Source of the DNA: Calliopsis andreniformis | Taxonomy: Eukaryota; Arthropoda; Insecta; Hymenoptera; Andrenidae | Assembly: GCF_051401765.1 (NCBI RefSeq) | Contig: NW_027480495.1 | Coordinates: 2,294,001-2,358,000, forward strand | Direction of reading: 5' to 3' | DNA length: 64,000 nt | Part shown: positions 1 through 13,778 of the stretch, in pieces | Numbering within the stretch: the first letter of the stretch is position 1 | Layout: every line of letters starts with the position of its first letter | Made by a program: the position numbers and the translations under genes | Notes under the pieces: model-generated | What the model saw: the letters and a program-made list of their open reading frames with translations, nothing else | What the model was told of the DNA's origin: nothing | Database searches by the model: none

Positions 1-379
1 TCCTGAATACTCAATCTTCAGTCCTCAATCCTCAATCCTCAATCCTCAATCCTCAACCCTCATTCTTCAATCCTCAATACACAGTCCTCAATCTTCAATC
101 GTCAATCCTCAATCCTCAATTCTCAATCCTCAATCCTCAGTCCTCAGTCCTCAAACCTCAATCCTCAACCCTCAGCCGTCATCCTCAATCCTCAATCCTC
201 AATCCTCAATCCTCAATCCTCAATCTTCAATCCTCAATACTCAATCTTCAATCCTCAATCCTCAATCCTCAATCCACAATCCTCAAACCTCAATCCTCAA
301 CCGTCAGTCCTCGCCCTCAATCCTCAACCCTCAATCCTCAATCCTCCCATCTTCAATCATCAATACTCAAACTTCAATC

Positions 380-1878
380 CTCAATCCTCAATCCTCAGTC
401 CTCAAACCTCAATCCTGAATCCTCAATCCTGAATCCTCAATCTTCAGCCCTGAGTCCTCAACAATCAGTTGTCAATTCTCAATCCTCAATAGAATATCAT
501 CAATTCACAGTTTTCAATACTCAATACTCAATCTGCAATCTTCGAATCTCTATCCACAAGCATCAATTCTCATCATTCAACCCTCAACACTCAGTCCCCA
601 ATCCTCAATCTTCAATCCTCAATCCTCAATCCACAATCCTCGATCCTCAATCCTCAATCCTCAATCCTCAATCTTGAATCCTCACTACACAATCTTCAAT
701 AATCAATCCTCAATTCTCAATCCTCAATACTCAATCCTCAATCGTCAATCCTCAATCCCCAATCATCAATCTTCAATCCTCAATCCTCAATCCTCAATCC
801 ACAATCCTCAACCCTCAATCCTCAATCGTCAATCTTCAATCCTCAATACTCAATCTTCTATCCTCAATCCTCAATCCTCAATCCTCAATCCTCAGTCCTC
901 ATTCTTCAATCCTCAATCTTCAATCCTCAATCCTCAATCCTCAATCCTCAATCCTCAATCTTCAGTCCTCAATCCTCAATCCTCATTCTTCAATCCTCAA
1001 TGCCCAGTCCTCAATCTTCAATCCTCAATCCTCAATCCTCAATTCTCAATCCTCAATCCTCAATCCTCAATCTTCAATCCTCAATCCTCAATTCTCGGTC
1101 CTCAATACTCAATCCTCAATCGTCAAACCTCAATCCCCAATCCTCAATCTTCAATCCTCGATCCTCAATCCTCAACAACCAATCCTCAATCTTCAATCCT
1201 CAATACTCAATCTTCAATTATCAATCCTCAATCCTCAATCCTCAATCCTCAATGCTCAATCCTCAATCCTCAATCCTCAACCATCAATCTTCAATCCTCA
1301 ATACTCAATCTGCAATCGTCAATCCTCAATCCTCAATTCTCAATCCTCATTCTTCAATCCTCAATGCCCAGTCCTCAATCTTCAATCCTCAATCCTCAAT
1401 CCTCAATTCTCAATCCTCAATCCTCAATCATCAATCCTCAATCCTCAATCCTCAAACCTCAATTCTCAATACTCAATCTTCAATCCCAAATCCTCAATTC
1501 TCAGTCCTCAATACTGAATCCTCAAACCTCAATCCTCTATCCTCAATCCTCAATCCTCATTCTTCAATCCTCAATACCCAATAGTCAATCTTCAATCCTC
1601 AATCCTCAATCCTCAATTCTCAATCCTCAATCCTCAATCCTCAGACCTCAAACATCAATACTCAACCCTCAGGCCTCGTCCTCAATCCACAACCCTCAAT
1701 CCTCAATCCTCAGTCCTCAATCCTCAATCCTCAATCCTCAAACCTCAATCCTCAACCGTCAGTCCCCGTCCTCAATCCTCAAACATGAATCCTCAATCCT
1801 CAGTCTTCAATCATCAATACTCAATCTTCAATCCTCAACCCTCAATCCTCATTCCTCAATCCTCAATCCTCATTCCTC
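380..1878 (+). repeat. Duplicated block, copy 1 (partner 12343-13778)
   Basis: This block shares a long series of rare variants with 12343-13778, including the class A island at 492. The offset is 11,963 bp, which is exactly 1,709 heptamers. After about position 1173 the offset becomes 11,900, because the partner lacks 63 bp (nine heptamers) present here around 1100-1172. Similarity ends near 1878, where the partner continues differently. Confidence 0.8.
463..605 (+). repeat. Class A diverged island (type example; 23 copies)
   Basis: This is a run of about 20 diverged heptamers that recurs almost unchanged. Marks are CAACAATCAG, then TAGAATAT, TCACAGTTTTCA, CTGCAATC, TCTATCCACAA, ATCAATTCTCATCA and CAACACTCAGTCC. 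It stays in heptamer phase. GAATAT/GAGTAT core positions of class A are 492, 3670, 8250, 12196, 12455, 14916, 16817, 19345, 19604, 20163, 21003, 21591, 22431, 30339, 34055, 36094, 37086, 39579, 46482, 57469, 58530, 61857 and 63830. A truncated remnant without the core lies at 59495-59585. Confidence 0.85.
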
Positions 1879-2857
1879 AATCCTCATTCTTCAATCCTCA
1901 ACACCCAATCCTCAAACTTCAATCCTGAATCCTCAACTCTCAATCCTCAATCCTCAGTCCTCAGTCCACAAACCTCAATCCTCAACCCTCAGCCCTCATC
2001 CTCAATCCTCAATCCTCAATCCTCAAACCTCAATCCTCAACCGTCAGTCCTCGTCCTCAAACCTGAACCCCCAATCCTCAATCCTCAATCTTCAATCATC
2101 AATACTCAATCTTCAATCCTCAATACTCAACCTTCAATCCTCAATCCTCAATTCTCAACCCTCAATGCTCAATACTCAATCCTCAACCCTCATTCTTCAA
2201 TTCTCAACACCCAATCCTCAATCTTCAATCCTCAATCCCCAATCCTCAATCTTCTATCCTCAATCCTCAATCCTCAATCCTCAATCCTCAATCTTCAATC
2301 CTCAATACTCAATCTTCAATCCTCAATCTTCAATCCTCAATCCTCAATCCTCAATCCTCAATCCTCAACCTTCAATCCTCAATACTCAAACTGCAATCCT
2401 CAATCCTCAGTCCTCACTCCTCAATCCTCATTCTTCAATCCTCAATACCGAATCCTCAATCTTCAATCCTCAATCCTCAGTCCTCAATTCTCAATCCTCA
2501 ATCCTCAATCCTCAGACTTCAAACACCAATACTCAACCATCAGTCCTAGTCCTCAATCCACAGCCCTCAATCCTCAATCCTCAATCTTCAATCATTAATA
2601 TTCAGTCGTCAATTCTCAATCCACAAACCACAATCCTCAATCCTCAATACTCAGTCCTCAATCCTCAATCTTCAATCCTCAATACTCAATCTTCAATCCT
2701 CAATCTTCAATACTCAATCTTCTATCCTCAATCCTCAATCCTCAATCCTCAATCCTCAATCCTCAATCCTCAATCCTCAATTCTCAATCCTCAATCCTCA
2801 ATCCTCAATACTCAATCCACATTCTTCAATCCGCAATACCCAATCCTCAATCTATAA
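674..2857 (+). other. Long open frame (727 codons), repeat by-product, not called as a gene
   Basis: This frame of diverged S-I-L-N-P-Q-S repeats begins at a mutational ATG and ends at a TAA inside a TCTATAATAC variant. A related frame at 12637-14640 exists because about 1.5 kb of underlying DNA is duplicated there. A second open frame (1000-1584) overlaps it in a different frame with the same repeat peptide, which argues against selection for one frame. The other plus-strand open frames of 67-641 codons across the window have the same character and are not listed separately. Confidence 0.85.
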
Positions 2858-4850
2858 TACTCAATACTCAATCCTCAATTCTCAATGGTCAATCCTCAGC
2901 CCTCAGTCCTCAAACATCAATCCTCAACCCTCAGCCCTCATCCTCAATCCTCAATCCTCAATCCTCAATCCTCAATCCTCATTCCTCAATCCTCAATCCT
3001 CAATCCTCAATCTTCAATCCTCAATACTCAATACTCAATCCTCAATCCTCAATAATCAATCCTCAATCCTTAACCTTCAGTCCTCAATACACAATCTTAA
3101 ATCCTCAATCCTCAATCATGAATCCTCATTCCTCAATCCTCAATCCTCAATCCTCAATCCTCAATCCTCAATCCTCAATCTTCAATCCTCAATACTCAAT
3201 ATTCAATCCTCAATCCTCAATCGTCAATCCTCAATCCCCAATCATCGATCTTCAATCCCCAGTCCTCAATCCTCAATCCTCAATCCTCAACCCTCAATCC
3301 TCAATCGTCAATCTTCAATCCTCAATACTCAATCTTCTATCCTCAATCCTCAATCCTCAATCCTCAATCCTCAGTCCTCATTCTTCAATCCTCAATCTTC
3401 AATCCTCAATCTTCAATCCTCAATCCTCAGCCCTCATTCTCAATCCTCAATCCACAATCCTCAAACCTCAATCCTCAACCGTCAGACCTCGTCCTCAAGC
3501 CTCAACTCTCAATCCACAATCCTCCCATCTTCAATCATCAATACTCAATCTTCAATCCTCAATCCTCAATCCTCAGTCCTCAAACCTCAATCCTGAATCC
3601 TCAATCCTGAATCCTCAATCTTTAGCCCTGAGTCCTCAACAATCAGTTGCAAATCCTCAATCCTCAATCGAATATCCTCAATTCACAGTTTTCAATACAC
3701 AATACTCAATCTGCAATCTTCAGATCTCTATCCAAAAACATCAATTCTCATCACTCAACCCTGAATACTCAGTCCCTAATCCTCAATCTTCAATCCTCAA
3801 CCCTCAATCCTCAATCCTCAATCCTCAATCTTAATCTTCAATCTCAATACTCAATCTTCAATCCTCAACCCTCAATCCTCAATCCTCAATCCTCAATCTT
3901 CAATCCTCAATACTCAATATTCAATCCTCAATCCTCAATCCTCAATCCTCAATCCTCAATCCTCAATTCTCAATCCTCCATCCTCAATCATCAATCCTCA
4001 ATCCTCAGTCCTCAATCCTCAATCCTCGATACTCAATCTTCAATCCTCAATCCTCAATTCTCAATCCTCAATTCTGAATCCTCAAACCTCAGTCCTCAAT
4101 CCTCAATCCTCAATTCTCAATCCTCCATCCTCAATCATCAATCCTCAATCCTCAATCCTCAATCCTCAATCCTCAATACTCAATCTTCAATCCTCAATCC
4201 TCAATTCTCAATCCTCAGTAATCAATCCTCAATCTTCAATACTGAATCGTCAATCCTCAGTACTCAATCCTCAATCCTCAACCCTCGTTCCTCAAACCTC
4301 ATTCCTCAACCCTCAGTCCTCACACTCAATTCTCGATTCTCAATCCTCAATCCTCAATCCTCAATCTTCAATCCTCAATAATCAACCTCCAATCCTAGAT
4401 CCTCAATCCCCAATCCTCAATCCTTAACCCTCTATCATCAATCCTCAATCCCCATTCCTGAATCTTCAATCCTCAATGCTCAATCCTCAATCTTCAATCC
4501 TCAATCCTCAATCCTCAATCCTCAATCCTTAACCTTCAGTCCTCAATACACAATCTTCAATCCTCAATCCTCAATCCTCAATTCTCAATTCTCAATCCTC
4601 AATCCTCAATCCTCAATGCTCAATCCACATTCTTCAATCCGCAATACCCAATCCTCAATCTATAATACTCAATACTCAATCCTCAATTCTCAATGGTCAA
4701 TCCTCAGCCCTCAGTCCTCAAACATCAATCCTCAACCCTCAGCCCGCATCCTCAATCCTCAATCCTCAATCCTCAATCCACAATCTTCAATCCTCAATAC
4801 TCAATCTTCAATAATCAATCCTCAATTCTCAATCCTCAATACTCAATCCT
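2275..4850 (+). repeat. ~2.58 kb higher-order unit, copy 1 of 3
   Basis: This is the first of three consecutive copies of a 2,576-bp unit (368 heptamers). Landmarks repeated in order are the CTCAAACTGC variant (2388), the TCTATAATAC variant (2850), the ATGAATCCTCATTCC variant (3118), the class A island (3670) and the CTCTATCATC variant (4428). The repeat of this landmark order at +2,576 and +4,580 defines the unit. Confidence 0.85.
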
Positions 4851-6854
4851 CAATCCTCAATCCTCAATCTTCAATCCTCAATACTCAATCTTCAATCCTC
4901 AATCTTCAATCCTCAATCCTCAATCCTCAATCCTCAATCCTCAACCTTCAATCCTCAATACTCAAACTGCAATCCTCAATCCTCAGTCCTCACTCCTCAA
5001 TCCTCATTCTTCAATCCTCAATACCGAATCCTCAATCTTCAATCCTCAATCCTCAGTCCTCAATTCTCAATCCTCAATCCTCAATCCTCAGACTTCAAAC
5101 ACCAATACTCAACCATCAGTCCTAGTCCTCAATCCACAGCCCTCAATCCTCAATCCTCAATCTTCAATCATTAATATTCAGTCGTCAATTCTCAATCCAC
5201 AAACCACAATCCTCAATCCTCAATACTCAGTCCTCAATCCTCAATCTTCAATCCTCAATACTCAATCTTCAATCCTCAATCTTCAATACTCAATCTTCTA
5301 TCCTCAATCCTCAATCCTCAATCCTCAATCCTCAATCCTCAATCCTCAATCCTCAATTCTCAATCCTCAATCCTCAATCCTCAATACTCAATCCACATTC
5401 TTCAATCCGCAATACCCAATCCTCAATCTATAATACTCAATACTCAATCCTCAATTCTCAATGGTCAATCCTCAGCCCTCAGTCCTCAAACATCAATCCT
5501 CAACCCTCAGCCCTCATCCTCAATCCTCAATCCTCAATCCTCAATCCTCAATCCTCATTCCTCAATCCTCAATCCTCAATCCTCAATCTTCAATCCTCAA
5601 TACTCAATATTCAATCCTCAATCCTCAATAATCAATCCTCAATCCTTAACCTTCAGTCCTCAATACACAATCTTAAATCCTCAATCCTCAATCATGAATC
5701 CTCATTCCTCAATCCTCAATCCTCAATCCTCAATCCTCAATCCTCAATCCTCAATCTTCAATCCTCAATACTCAATATTCAATCCTCAATCCTCAATCGT
5801 CAATCCTCAATCCCCAATCATCGATCTTCAATCCCCAGTCCTCAATCCTCAATCCTCAATCCTCAACCCTCAATCCTCAATCGTCAATCTTCAATCCTCA
5901 ATACTCAATCTTCTATCCTCAATCCTCAATCCTCAATCCTCAATCCTCAGTCCTCATTCTTCAATCCTCAATCTTCAATCCTCAATCTTCAATCCTCAAT
6001 CCTCAGCCCTCATTCTCAATCCTCAATCCACAATCCTCAAACCTCAATCCTCAACCGTCAGACCTCGTCCTCAAGCCTCAACTCTCAATCCACAATCCTC
6101 CCATCTTCAATCATCAATACTCAATCTTCAATCCTCAATCCTCAATCCTCAGTCCTCAAACCTCAATCCTGAATCCTCAATACTCAATCTTCAATCCTCA
6201 ATCCTCAATTCTCAATCCTCAGTAATCAATCCTCAATCTTCAATACTGAATCGTCAATCCTCAGTACTCAATCCTCAATCCTCAACCCTCGTTCCTCAAA
6301 CCTCATTCCTCAACCCTCAGTCCTCACACTCAATTCTCGATTCTCAATCCTCAATCCTCAATCCTCAATCTTCAATCCTCAATAATCAACCTCCAATCCT
6401 AGATCCTCAATCCCCAATCCTCAATCCTTAACCCTCTATCATCAATCCTCAATCCCCATTCCTGAATCTTCAATCCTCAATGCTCAATCCTCAATCTTCA
6501 ATCCTCAATCCTCAATCCTCAATCCTCAATCCTTAACCTTCAGTCCTCAATACACAATCTTCAATCCTCAATCCTCAATCCTCAATTCTCAATTCTCAAT
6601 CCTCAATCCTCAATCCTCAATGCTCAATCCACATTCTTCAATCCGCAATACCCAATCCTCAATCTATAATACTCAATACTCAATCCTCAATTCTCAATGG
6701 TCAATCCTCAGCCCTCAGTCCTCAAACATCAATCCTCAACCCTCAGCCCGCATCCTCAATCCTCAATCCTCAATCCTCAATCCACAATCTTCAATCCTCA
6801 ATACTCAATCTTCAATAATCAATCCTCAATTCTCAATCCTCAATACTCAATCCT
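4851..6854 (+). repeat. ~2.58 kb higher-order unit, copy 2 of 3, with 572-bp internal deletion
   Basis: Copy 2 matches copy 1 at offset 2,576 up to about 6180 and at offset 2,004 from 6181 onward. The change means 572 bp corresponding to copy 1 positions 3605-4176 are missing. The lost part includes the class A island, so this copy has none. Because 572 is not a multiple of 7 (81 heptamers plus 5 bases), the deletion did not simply remove whole heptamers. Confidence 0.85.
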
Positions 6855-9434
6855 CAATCCTCAATCCTCAATCTTCAATCCTCAATACTCAATCTTCAAT
6901 CCTCAATCTTCAATCCTCAATCCTCAATCCTCAATCCTCAATCCTCAACCTTCAATCCTCAATACTCAAACTGCAATCCTCAATCCTCAGTCCTCACTCC
7001 TCAATCCTCATTCTTCAATCCTCAATACCGAATCCTCAATCTTCAATCCTCAATCCTCAGTCCTCAATTCTCAATCCTCAATCCTCAATCCTCAGACTTC
7101 AAACACCAATACTCAACCATCAGTCCTAGTCCTCAATCCACAGCCCTCAATCCTCAATCCTCAATCTTCAATCATTAATATTCAGTCGTCAATTCTCAAT
7201 CCACAAACCACAATCCTCAATCCTCAATACTCAGTCCTCAATCCTCAATCTTCAATCCTCAATACTCAATCTTCAATCCTCAATCTTCAATACTCAATCT
7301 TCTATCCTCAATCCTCAATCCTCAATCCTCAATCCTCAATCCTCAATCCTCAATCCTCAATTCTCAATCCTCAATCCTCAATCCTCAATACTCAATCCAC
7401 ATTCTTCAATCCGCAATACCCAATCCTCAATCTATAATACTCAATACTCAATCCTCAATTCTCAATGGTCAATCCTCAGCCCTCAGTCCTCAAACATCAA
7501 TCCTCAACCCTCAGCCCTCATCCTCAATCCTCAATCCTCAATCCTCAATCCTCAATCCTCATTCCTCAATCCTCAATCCTCAATCCTCAATCTTCAATCC
7601 TCAATACTCAATATTCAATCCTCAATCCTCAATAATCAATCCTCAATCCTTAACCTTCAGTCCTCAATACACAATCTTAAATCCTCAGTCCTCAATCATG
7701 AATCCTCATTCCTCAATCCTCAATCCTCAATCCTCAATCCTCAATCCTCAATCCTCAATCTTCAATCCTCAATACTCAATATTCAATCCTCAATCCTCAA
7801 TCGTCAATCCTCAATCCCCAATCATCGATCTTCAATCCCCAGTCCTCAATCCTCAATCCTCAATCCTCAACCCTCAATCCTCAATCGTCAATCTTCAATC
7901 CTCAATACTCAATCTTCTATCCTCAATCCTCAATCCTCAATCCTCAATCCTCAGTCCTCATTCTTCAATCCTCAATCTTCAATCCTCAATCTTCAATCCT
8001 CAATCCTCAGCCCTCATTCTCAATCCTCAATCCACAATCCTCAAACCTCAATCCTCAACCGTCAGACCTCGTCCTCAAGCCTCAACTCTCAATCCACAAT
8101 CCTCCCATCTTCAATCATCAATACTCAATCTTCAATCCTCAATCCTCAATCCTCAGTCCTCAAACCTCAATCCTGAATCCTCAATCCTGAATCCTCAATC
8201 TTTAGCCCTGAGTCCTCAACAATCAGTTGCAAATCCTCAATCCTCAATCGAATATCCTCAATTCACAGTTTTCAATACACAATACTCAATCTGCAATCTT
8301 CAGATCTCTATCCAAAAACATCAATTCTCATCACTCAACCCTGAATACTCAGTCCCTAATCCTCAATCTTCAATCCTCAACCCTCAATCCTCAATCCTCA
8401 ATCCTCAATCTTAATCTTCAATCTCAATACTCAATCTTCAATCCTCAACCCTCAATCCTCAATCCTCAATCCTCAATCTTCAATCCTCAATACTCAATAT
8501 TCAATCCTCAATCCTCAATCCTCAATCCTCAATCCTCAATCCTCAATTCTCAATCCTCCATCCTCAATCATCAATCCTCAATCCTCAGTCCTCAATCCTC
8601 AATCCTCGATACTCAATCTTCAATCCTCAATCCTCAATTCTCAATCCTCAATTCTGAATCCTCAAACCTCAGTCCTCAATCCTCAATCCTCAATTCTCAA
8701 TCCTCCATCCTCAATCATCAATCCTCAATCCTCAATCCTCAATCCTCAATCCTCAATACTCAATCTTCAATCCTCAATCCTCAATTCTCAATCCTCAGTA
8801 ATCAATCCTCAATCTTCAATACTGAATCGTCAATCCTCAGTACTCAATCCTCAATCCTCAACCCTCGTTCCTCAAACCTCATTCCTCAACCCTCAGTCCT
8901 CACACTCAATTCTCGATTCTCAATCCTCAATCCTCAATCCTCAATCTTCAATCCTCAATAATCAACCTCCAATCCTAGATCCTCAATCCCCAATCCTCAA
9001 TCCTTAACCCTCTATCATCAATCCTCAATCCCCATTCCTGAATCTTCAATCCTCAATGCTCAATCCTCAATCTTCAATCCTCAATCCTCAATCCTCAATC
9101 CTCAATCCTTAACCTTCAGTCCTCAATACACAATCTTCAATCCTCAATCCTCAATCCTCAATTCTCAATTCTCAATCCTCAATCCTCAATCCTCAATGCT
9201 CAATCCACATTCTTCAATCCGCAATACCCAATCCTCAATCTATAATACTCAATACTCAATCCTCAATTCTCAATGGTCAATCCTCAGCCCTCAGTCCTCA
9301 AACATCAATCCTCAACCCTCAGCCCGCATCCTCAATCCTCAATCCTCAATCCTCAATCCACAATCTTCAATCCTCAATACTCAATCTTCAATAATCAATC
9401 CTCAATTCTCAATCCTCAATACTCAATCCTCAAT
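6855..9434 (+). repeat. ~2.58 kb higher-order unit, copy 3 of 3
   Basis: Copy 3 is full-length and matches copy 1 at offset 4,580 through the island (8250) to about 9434. There a TCAATCGTCAATACTTAATC run replaces the copy 1 sequence and ends the homology. Its right part also takes part in the 1,655-bp tandem duplication that follows. Confidence 0.85.
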
Positions 9435-10254
9435 CGTCAATACTTAATCCCCAATCCCCAATCTTCAATCCTCAATCCTCAATCCTCAATCCTCAATCCT
9501 TAATCTTCAGTCCTCAATACACAATCTTCAATCCTCAATACTCAATCCTGAATCCTCAATCCTCAATCCTCAATCCTCAATCCTCAATCCTCAAACCTCA
9601 ATCGTCAATCGTCAGCCCTCGTCCTCAATCCTCAACACTCAATCCTCAATCCTCAATGTTCAATCATCAATACTCAATCTTCAATCCTCAATCCTCAATC
9701 TTCAATCCTCAATCCTCAATCCTCAATCCTCAATCCTCAAACCTCAACTTTCAATCCTCAATACTCAATCTTCAATCCTCAATCCTCAATACTCAATCTT
9801 CCATCCTCAATCCTCAATCCTCAATCCTCAATGCTCAATCCTCAATCCTCAATCCTCAACCATCAATCTTCAATCCTCAATACTCAATCTGCAATCCTCA
9901 ATCCTCAATCCTCAATCCTCAATCCTCATTCTTCAATCCTCAATGCCCAGTCCTTAATCTTCAATCCTCAATCCTCAATCCTCAATTCTCAATCCTGAAT
10001 CCTCAGTCCTCAATCCACAATCCTCAATCCTCAAGCCTCAATCGTCAATCGTCAGCCCTCGCCCTCAATCCTCAACACTCAATCCTCAATCCTCAATCCT
10101 CAATATTCAATCATCACTGCTCAATCTTCAATCCTCAATCCTCAATCTTCAATCCTCAATCCTCAATTCTCAGTCCTCAATACTCAATCCTCAATCGTCA
10201 ATCCTCAATCCCCAATCCTCAATCTTCAATCCTCGATCCTCAATCCTCAATCCT
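8600..10254 (+). repeat. 1,655-bp tandem duplication, copy 1
   Basis: The landmark run starting TCCTCGATACTCAATC (about 8605) recurs at about 10260, with constant offset 1,655 up to roughly 9475. Beyond that, an offset of 1,418 applies (the CAACTTTC variant at 9746 recurs at 11164), so copy 2 lacks about 237 bp. Confidence 0.75.
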
Positions 10255-11900
10255 CAATCCTCGATACTCAATCTTCAATCCTCAATCCTCAATTCTCAAT
10301 CCTCAATTCTGAATCCTCAAACCTCAGTCCTCAATCCTCAATCCTCAATTCTCAATCCTCCATCCTCAATCATCAATCCTCAATCCTCAATCCTCAATCC
10401 TCAATCCTCAATACTCAATCTTCAATCCTCAATCCTCAATTCTCAATCCTCAGTAATCAATCCTCAATCTTCAATACTGAATCGTCAATCCTCAGTACTC
10501 AATCCTCAATCCTCAACCCTCGTTCCTCAAACCTCATTCCTCAACCCTCAGTCCTCACACTCAATTCTCGATTCTCAATCCTCAATCCTCAATCCTCAAT
10601 CTTCAATCCTCAATAATCAACCTCCAATCCTAGATCCTCAATCCCCAATCCTCAATCCTTAACCCTCTATCATCAATCCTCAATCCCCATTCCTGAATCT
10701 TCAATCCTCAATGCTCAATCCTCAATCTTCAATCCTCAATCCTCAATCCTCAATCCTCAATCCTTAACCTTCAGTCCTCAATACACAATCTTCAATCCTC
10801 AATCCTCAATCCTCAATTCTCAATTCTCAATCCTCAATCCTCAATCCTCAATGCTCAATCCACATTCTTCAATCCGCAATACCCAATCCTCAATCTATAA
10901 TGCTCAATACTCAATCCTCAATTCTCAATGGTCAATCCTCAGCCCTCAGTCCTCAAACATCAATCCTCAACCCTCAGACCGCATCCTCAATCCTCAATCC
11001 TCAATCCTCAATCCACAATCTTCAATCCTCAATACTCAATCTTCAATAATCAATCCTCAATTCTCAATCCTCAATACTCAATCCTCAATCGTCAATACTT
11101 AATCCCCAATCCCCAATCTTCAATCCTCAATCCTCAATCCTCAATCCTCAATCCTCAAACCTCAACTTTCAATCCTCAATACTCAATCTTCAATCCTCAA
11201 TCCTCAATACTCAATCTTCCATCCTCAATCCTCAATCCTCAATCCTCAATGCTCAATCCTCAATCCTCAATCCTCAACCATCAATCTTCAATCCTCAATA
11301 CTCAATCTGCAATCCTCAATCCTCAATCCTCAATCCTCAATCCTCATTCTTCAATCTTCAATGCCCAATCCTCAATCTTCAATCCTCAATCCTCAATCCT
11401 CAATTCTCAATCCTGAATCCTCAGTCCTCAATCCACAATCCTCAATCCTCAAGCCTCAATCGTCAATCGTCAGCCCTCGCCCTCAATCCTCAACACTCAA
11501 TCCTCAATCCTCAATCCTCAATATTCAATCATCACTGCTCAATCTTCAATCCTCAATCCTCAATCTTCAATCCTCAATCCTCAATTCTCAGTCCTCAATA
11601 CTCAATCCTCAATCGTCAATCCTCAATCCCCAATCCTCAATCGTCAATCCTCGATCCTCAATCCTCAATCCTCAATCCTCAATCTTCAATACTCAACTCT
11701 CAATCTTCCATCCTCAATCCTCAATGCTCTATCCTCAATGCTCAATCCTCAATCCTCAATCCTCAACCATCAATCTTCAATCCTCAATACTCAATCTGCA
11801 ATCCTCAATGCTCAATCCTCGATCCTCAATCCTCATTCTTCAATCCTCAATCCTCAATCCCCAATCCTCAATCTTCAATCCTCGATCCTCAATCCTCAAT
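10255..11900 (+). repeat. 1,655-bp tandem duplication, copy 2 (internally shortened)
   Basis: This second copy begins at the phase-changing TCCTCGATAC variant. It contains the same TCTATAATGC/TCTATAATAC and CATTCTTCAATCCGC landmarks as copy 1. It is missing about 237 bp corresponding to copy 1 positions near 9475-9740. The right end is approximate because both copies fade into consensus heptamers. Confidence 0.65.
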
Positions 11901-12342
11901 CCTCAATCCTCAACCTTCTATCCTCAATACTCAATCTTCAATCCTCAATCCTCAATCCTCAATCCTCAATGCTCAATCCTCAATCCTCAATCCTCAATCC
12001 TCAACCCTCAATCCTCAATCTTCAGTCCTCAATCCTCAATCTTCAATCCTCAATACTCAATCTCCAATCCTCAAACCTCAGTCCTCAAACCTCAATTCTG
12101 AATCCTCAAATCTCAATTCTGAATCCTCAGTCCTGAACCCTCAATCTTCAGCTCTCAGTCCTCAACAATCAGTTGTCAATCCTCAATCCTCAATAGAATA
12201 TACACAATTCACAGTTTTCAATACACAATACTCAATCTGCAATCTTCAAATCTCTATCCACAAACATCAATTCTCATCAGTCAAACCTCAACACTCAGTC
12301 CTCAATGTTCAATCCTCAATCCTCAATCCTCAATCCTAAATC

Positions 12343-13778
12343 CTCAATCCTCAATCCTCAGTCCTCAAACCTCAATCCTGAATCCTCAATCCTGAATCCT
12401 CAATCTTCAGCCCTGAGTCCTCAACAATCAGTTGTCAATTCTCAATCCTCAATTGAATATCATCAATTCACAGTTTTCAATACTCAATACTCAATCTGCA
12501 AACTTCGAGTCTCTATCCACAAGCATCAATTCTCATCATTCAACCCTCAACACTCAGTCCCCAATCCTCAATCTTCAATCCTCAATCCTCAATCCACAAT
12601 CCTCGATCCTCAATCCTCAATCCTCAATCCTCAATCTTGAATCCTCAATACTCAATCTTCAATAATCAATCCTCAATTCTCAATCCTCAATACTCAATCC
12701 TCAATCGTCAATCCTCAATCCCCAATCATCAATCTTCAATCCTCAATCCTCAATCCTCAATCCACAATCCTCAACCCTCAATCCTCAATCGTCAATCTTC
12801 AATCCTCAATACTCAATCTTCTATCCTCAATCCTCAATCCTCAATCCTCAATCCTCAGTCCTCATTCTTCAATCCTCAATCTTCAATCCTCAATCCTCAA
12901 TCCTCAATCCTCAATCCTCAATCTTCAGTCCTCAATCCTCAATCCTCATTCTTCAATCCACAATGCCCAGTCCTCAATCTTCAATCCTCAATCCTCAGTC
13001 CTCAATTCTCAATCCTCAATCCTCAATCCTCAATCTTCAATCCTCAATCCTCAATTCTCAGTCCTCAATCCTCAACAACCAATCCTCAATCTTCAATCCT
13101 CAATACTCAATCTTCAATCCTCAATCCTCAATCCTCAATCCTCAATCCTCAATGCTCAATCCTCAATCCTCAATCCTCAACCATCAATCTTCAATCCTCA
13201 ATACTCAATCTGCAATCGTCAATCCTCAATCCTCAATTCTCAATCCTCATTCTTCAATCCTCAATGCCCAGTCCTCAATCTTCAATCCTCAATCCTCAAT
13301 CCTCAATTCTCAATCCTCAATCCTCAATCATCAATCCTCAATCCTCAATCCTCAAACCTCAATTCTCAATACTCAATCTTCAATCCCAAATCCTCAATTC
13401 TCAATCCTCAATACTGAATCCTCAAACCTCAATCCTCTATCCTCAATCCTCAATCCTCATTCTTCAATCCTCAATACCCAATAGTCAATCTTCAATCCTC
13501 AATCCTCAATCCTCAATTCTCAATCCTCAATCCTCAATCCTCAGACCTCAAACATCAATACTCAACCCTCAGGCCTCGTCCTCAATCCACAACCCTCAAT
13601 CCTCAATCCTCAGTCCTCAATCCTCAATCCTCAATCCTCAAACCTCAATCCTCAACCGTCAGTCCCCGTCCTCAATCCTCAAACATGAATCCTCAATCCT
13701 CAGTCTTCAATCATCAATACTCAATCTTCAATCCTCAACCCTCAATCCTCATTCCTCAATCCTCAATCCTCATTCCTC
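12343..13778 (+). repeat. Duplicated block, copy 2 (partner 380-1878)
   Basis: This is the second copy of the 380-1878 block, 63 bp shorter by loss of nine heptamers just before 13073. It carries a class A island with core at 12455, which reads TTGAATAT instead of TAGAATAT. The shared rare variants include the phase-shifting CCCCGTCCTC and the AAACATGAAT near 13685. Confidence 0.8.

Larger units (their letters stand above)
7390..12380 (+). repeat. ~5 kb segmental duplication, copy 1 (partner 15950-19525)
   Basis: Landmarks match 15950-19525 at offset 8,560-8,567 on the left (7431, 8250, 9273, 9656) and at offset 7,149 on the right (11361, 11738, 12305). The 1,418-bp difference equals the later part of the tandem duplication at 8.6-11.9 kb. 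The partner therefore has the single-copy arrangement and this copy the expanded one. Class A islands at 8250 and 12196 correspond to 16817 and 19345. Confidence 0.8.

Noticed and set aside
463..605. Islands as inserted mobile elements or genes for small RNAs
   Set aside because: The islands stay in heptamer phase with their surroundings, have no terminal inverted repeats or target-site duplications, and most show no stable fold. They are diverged heptamers, not insertions.
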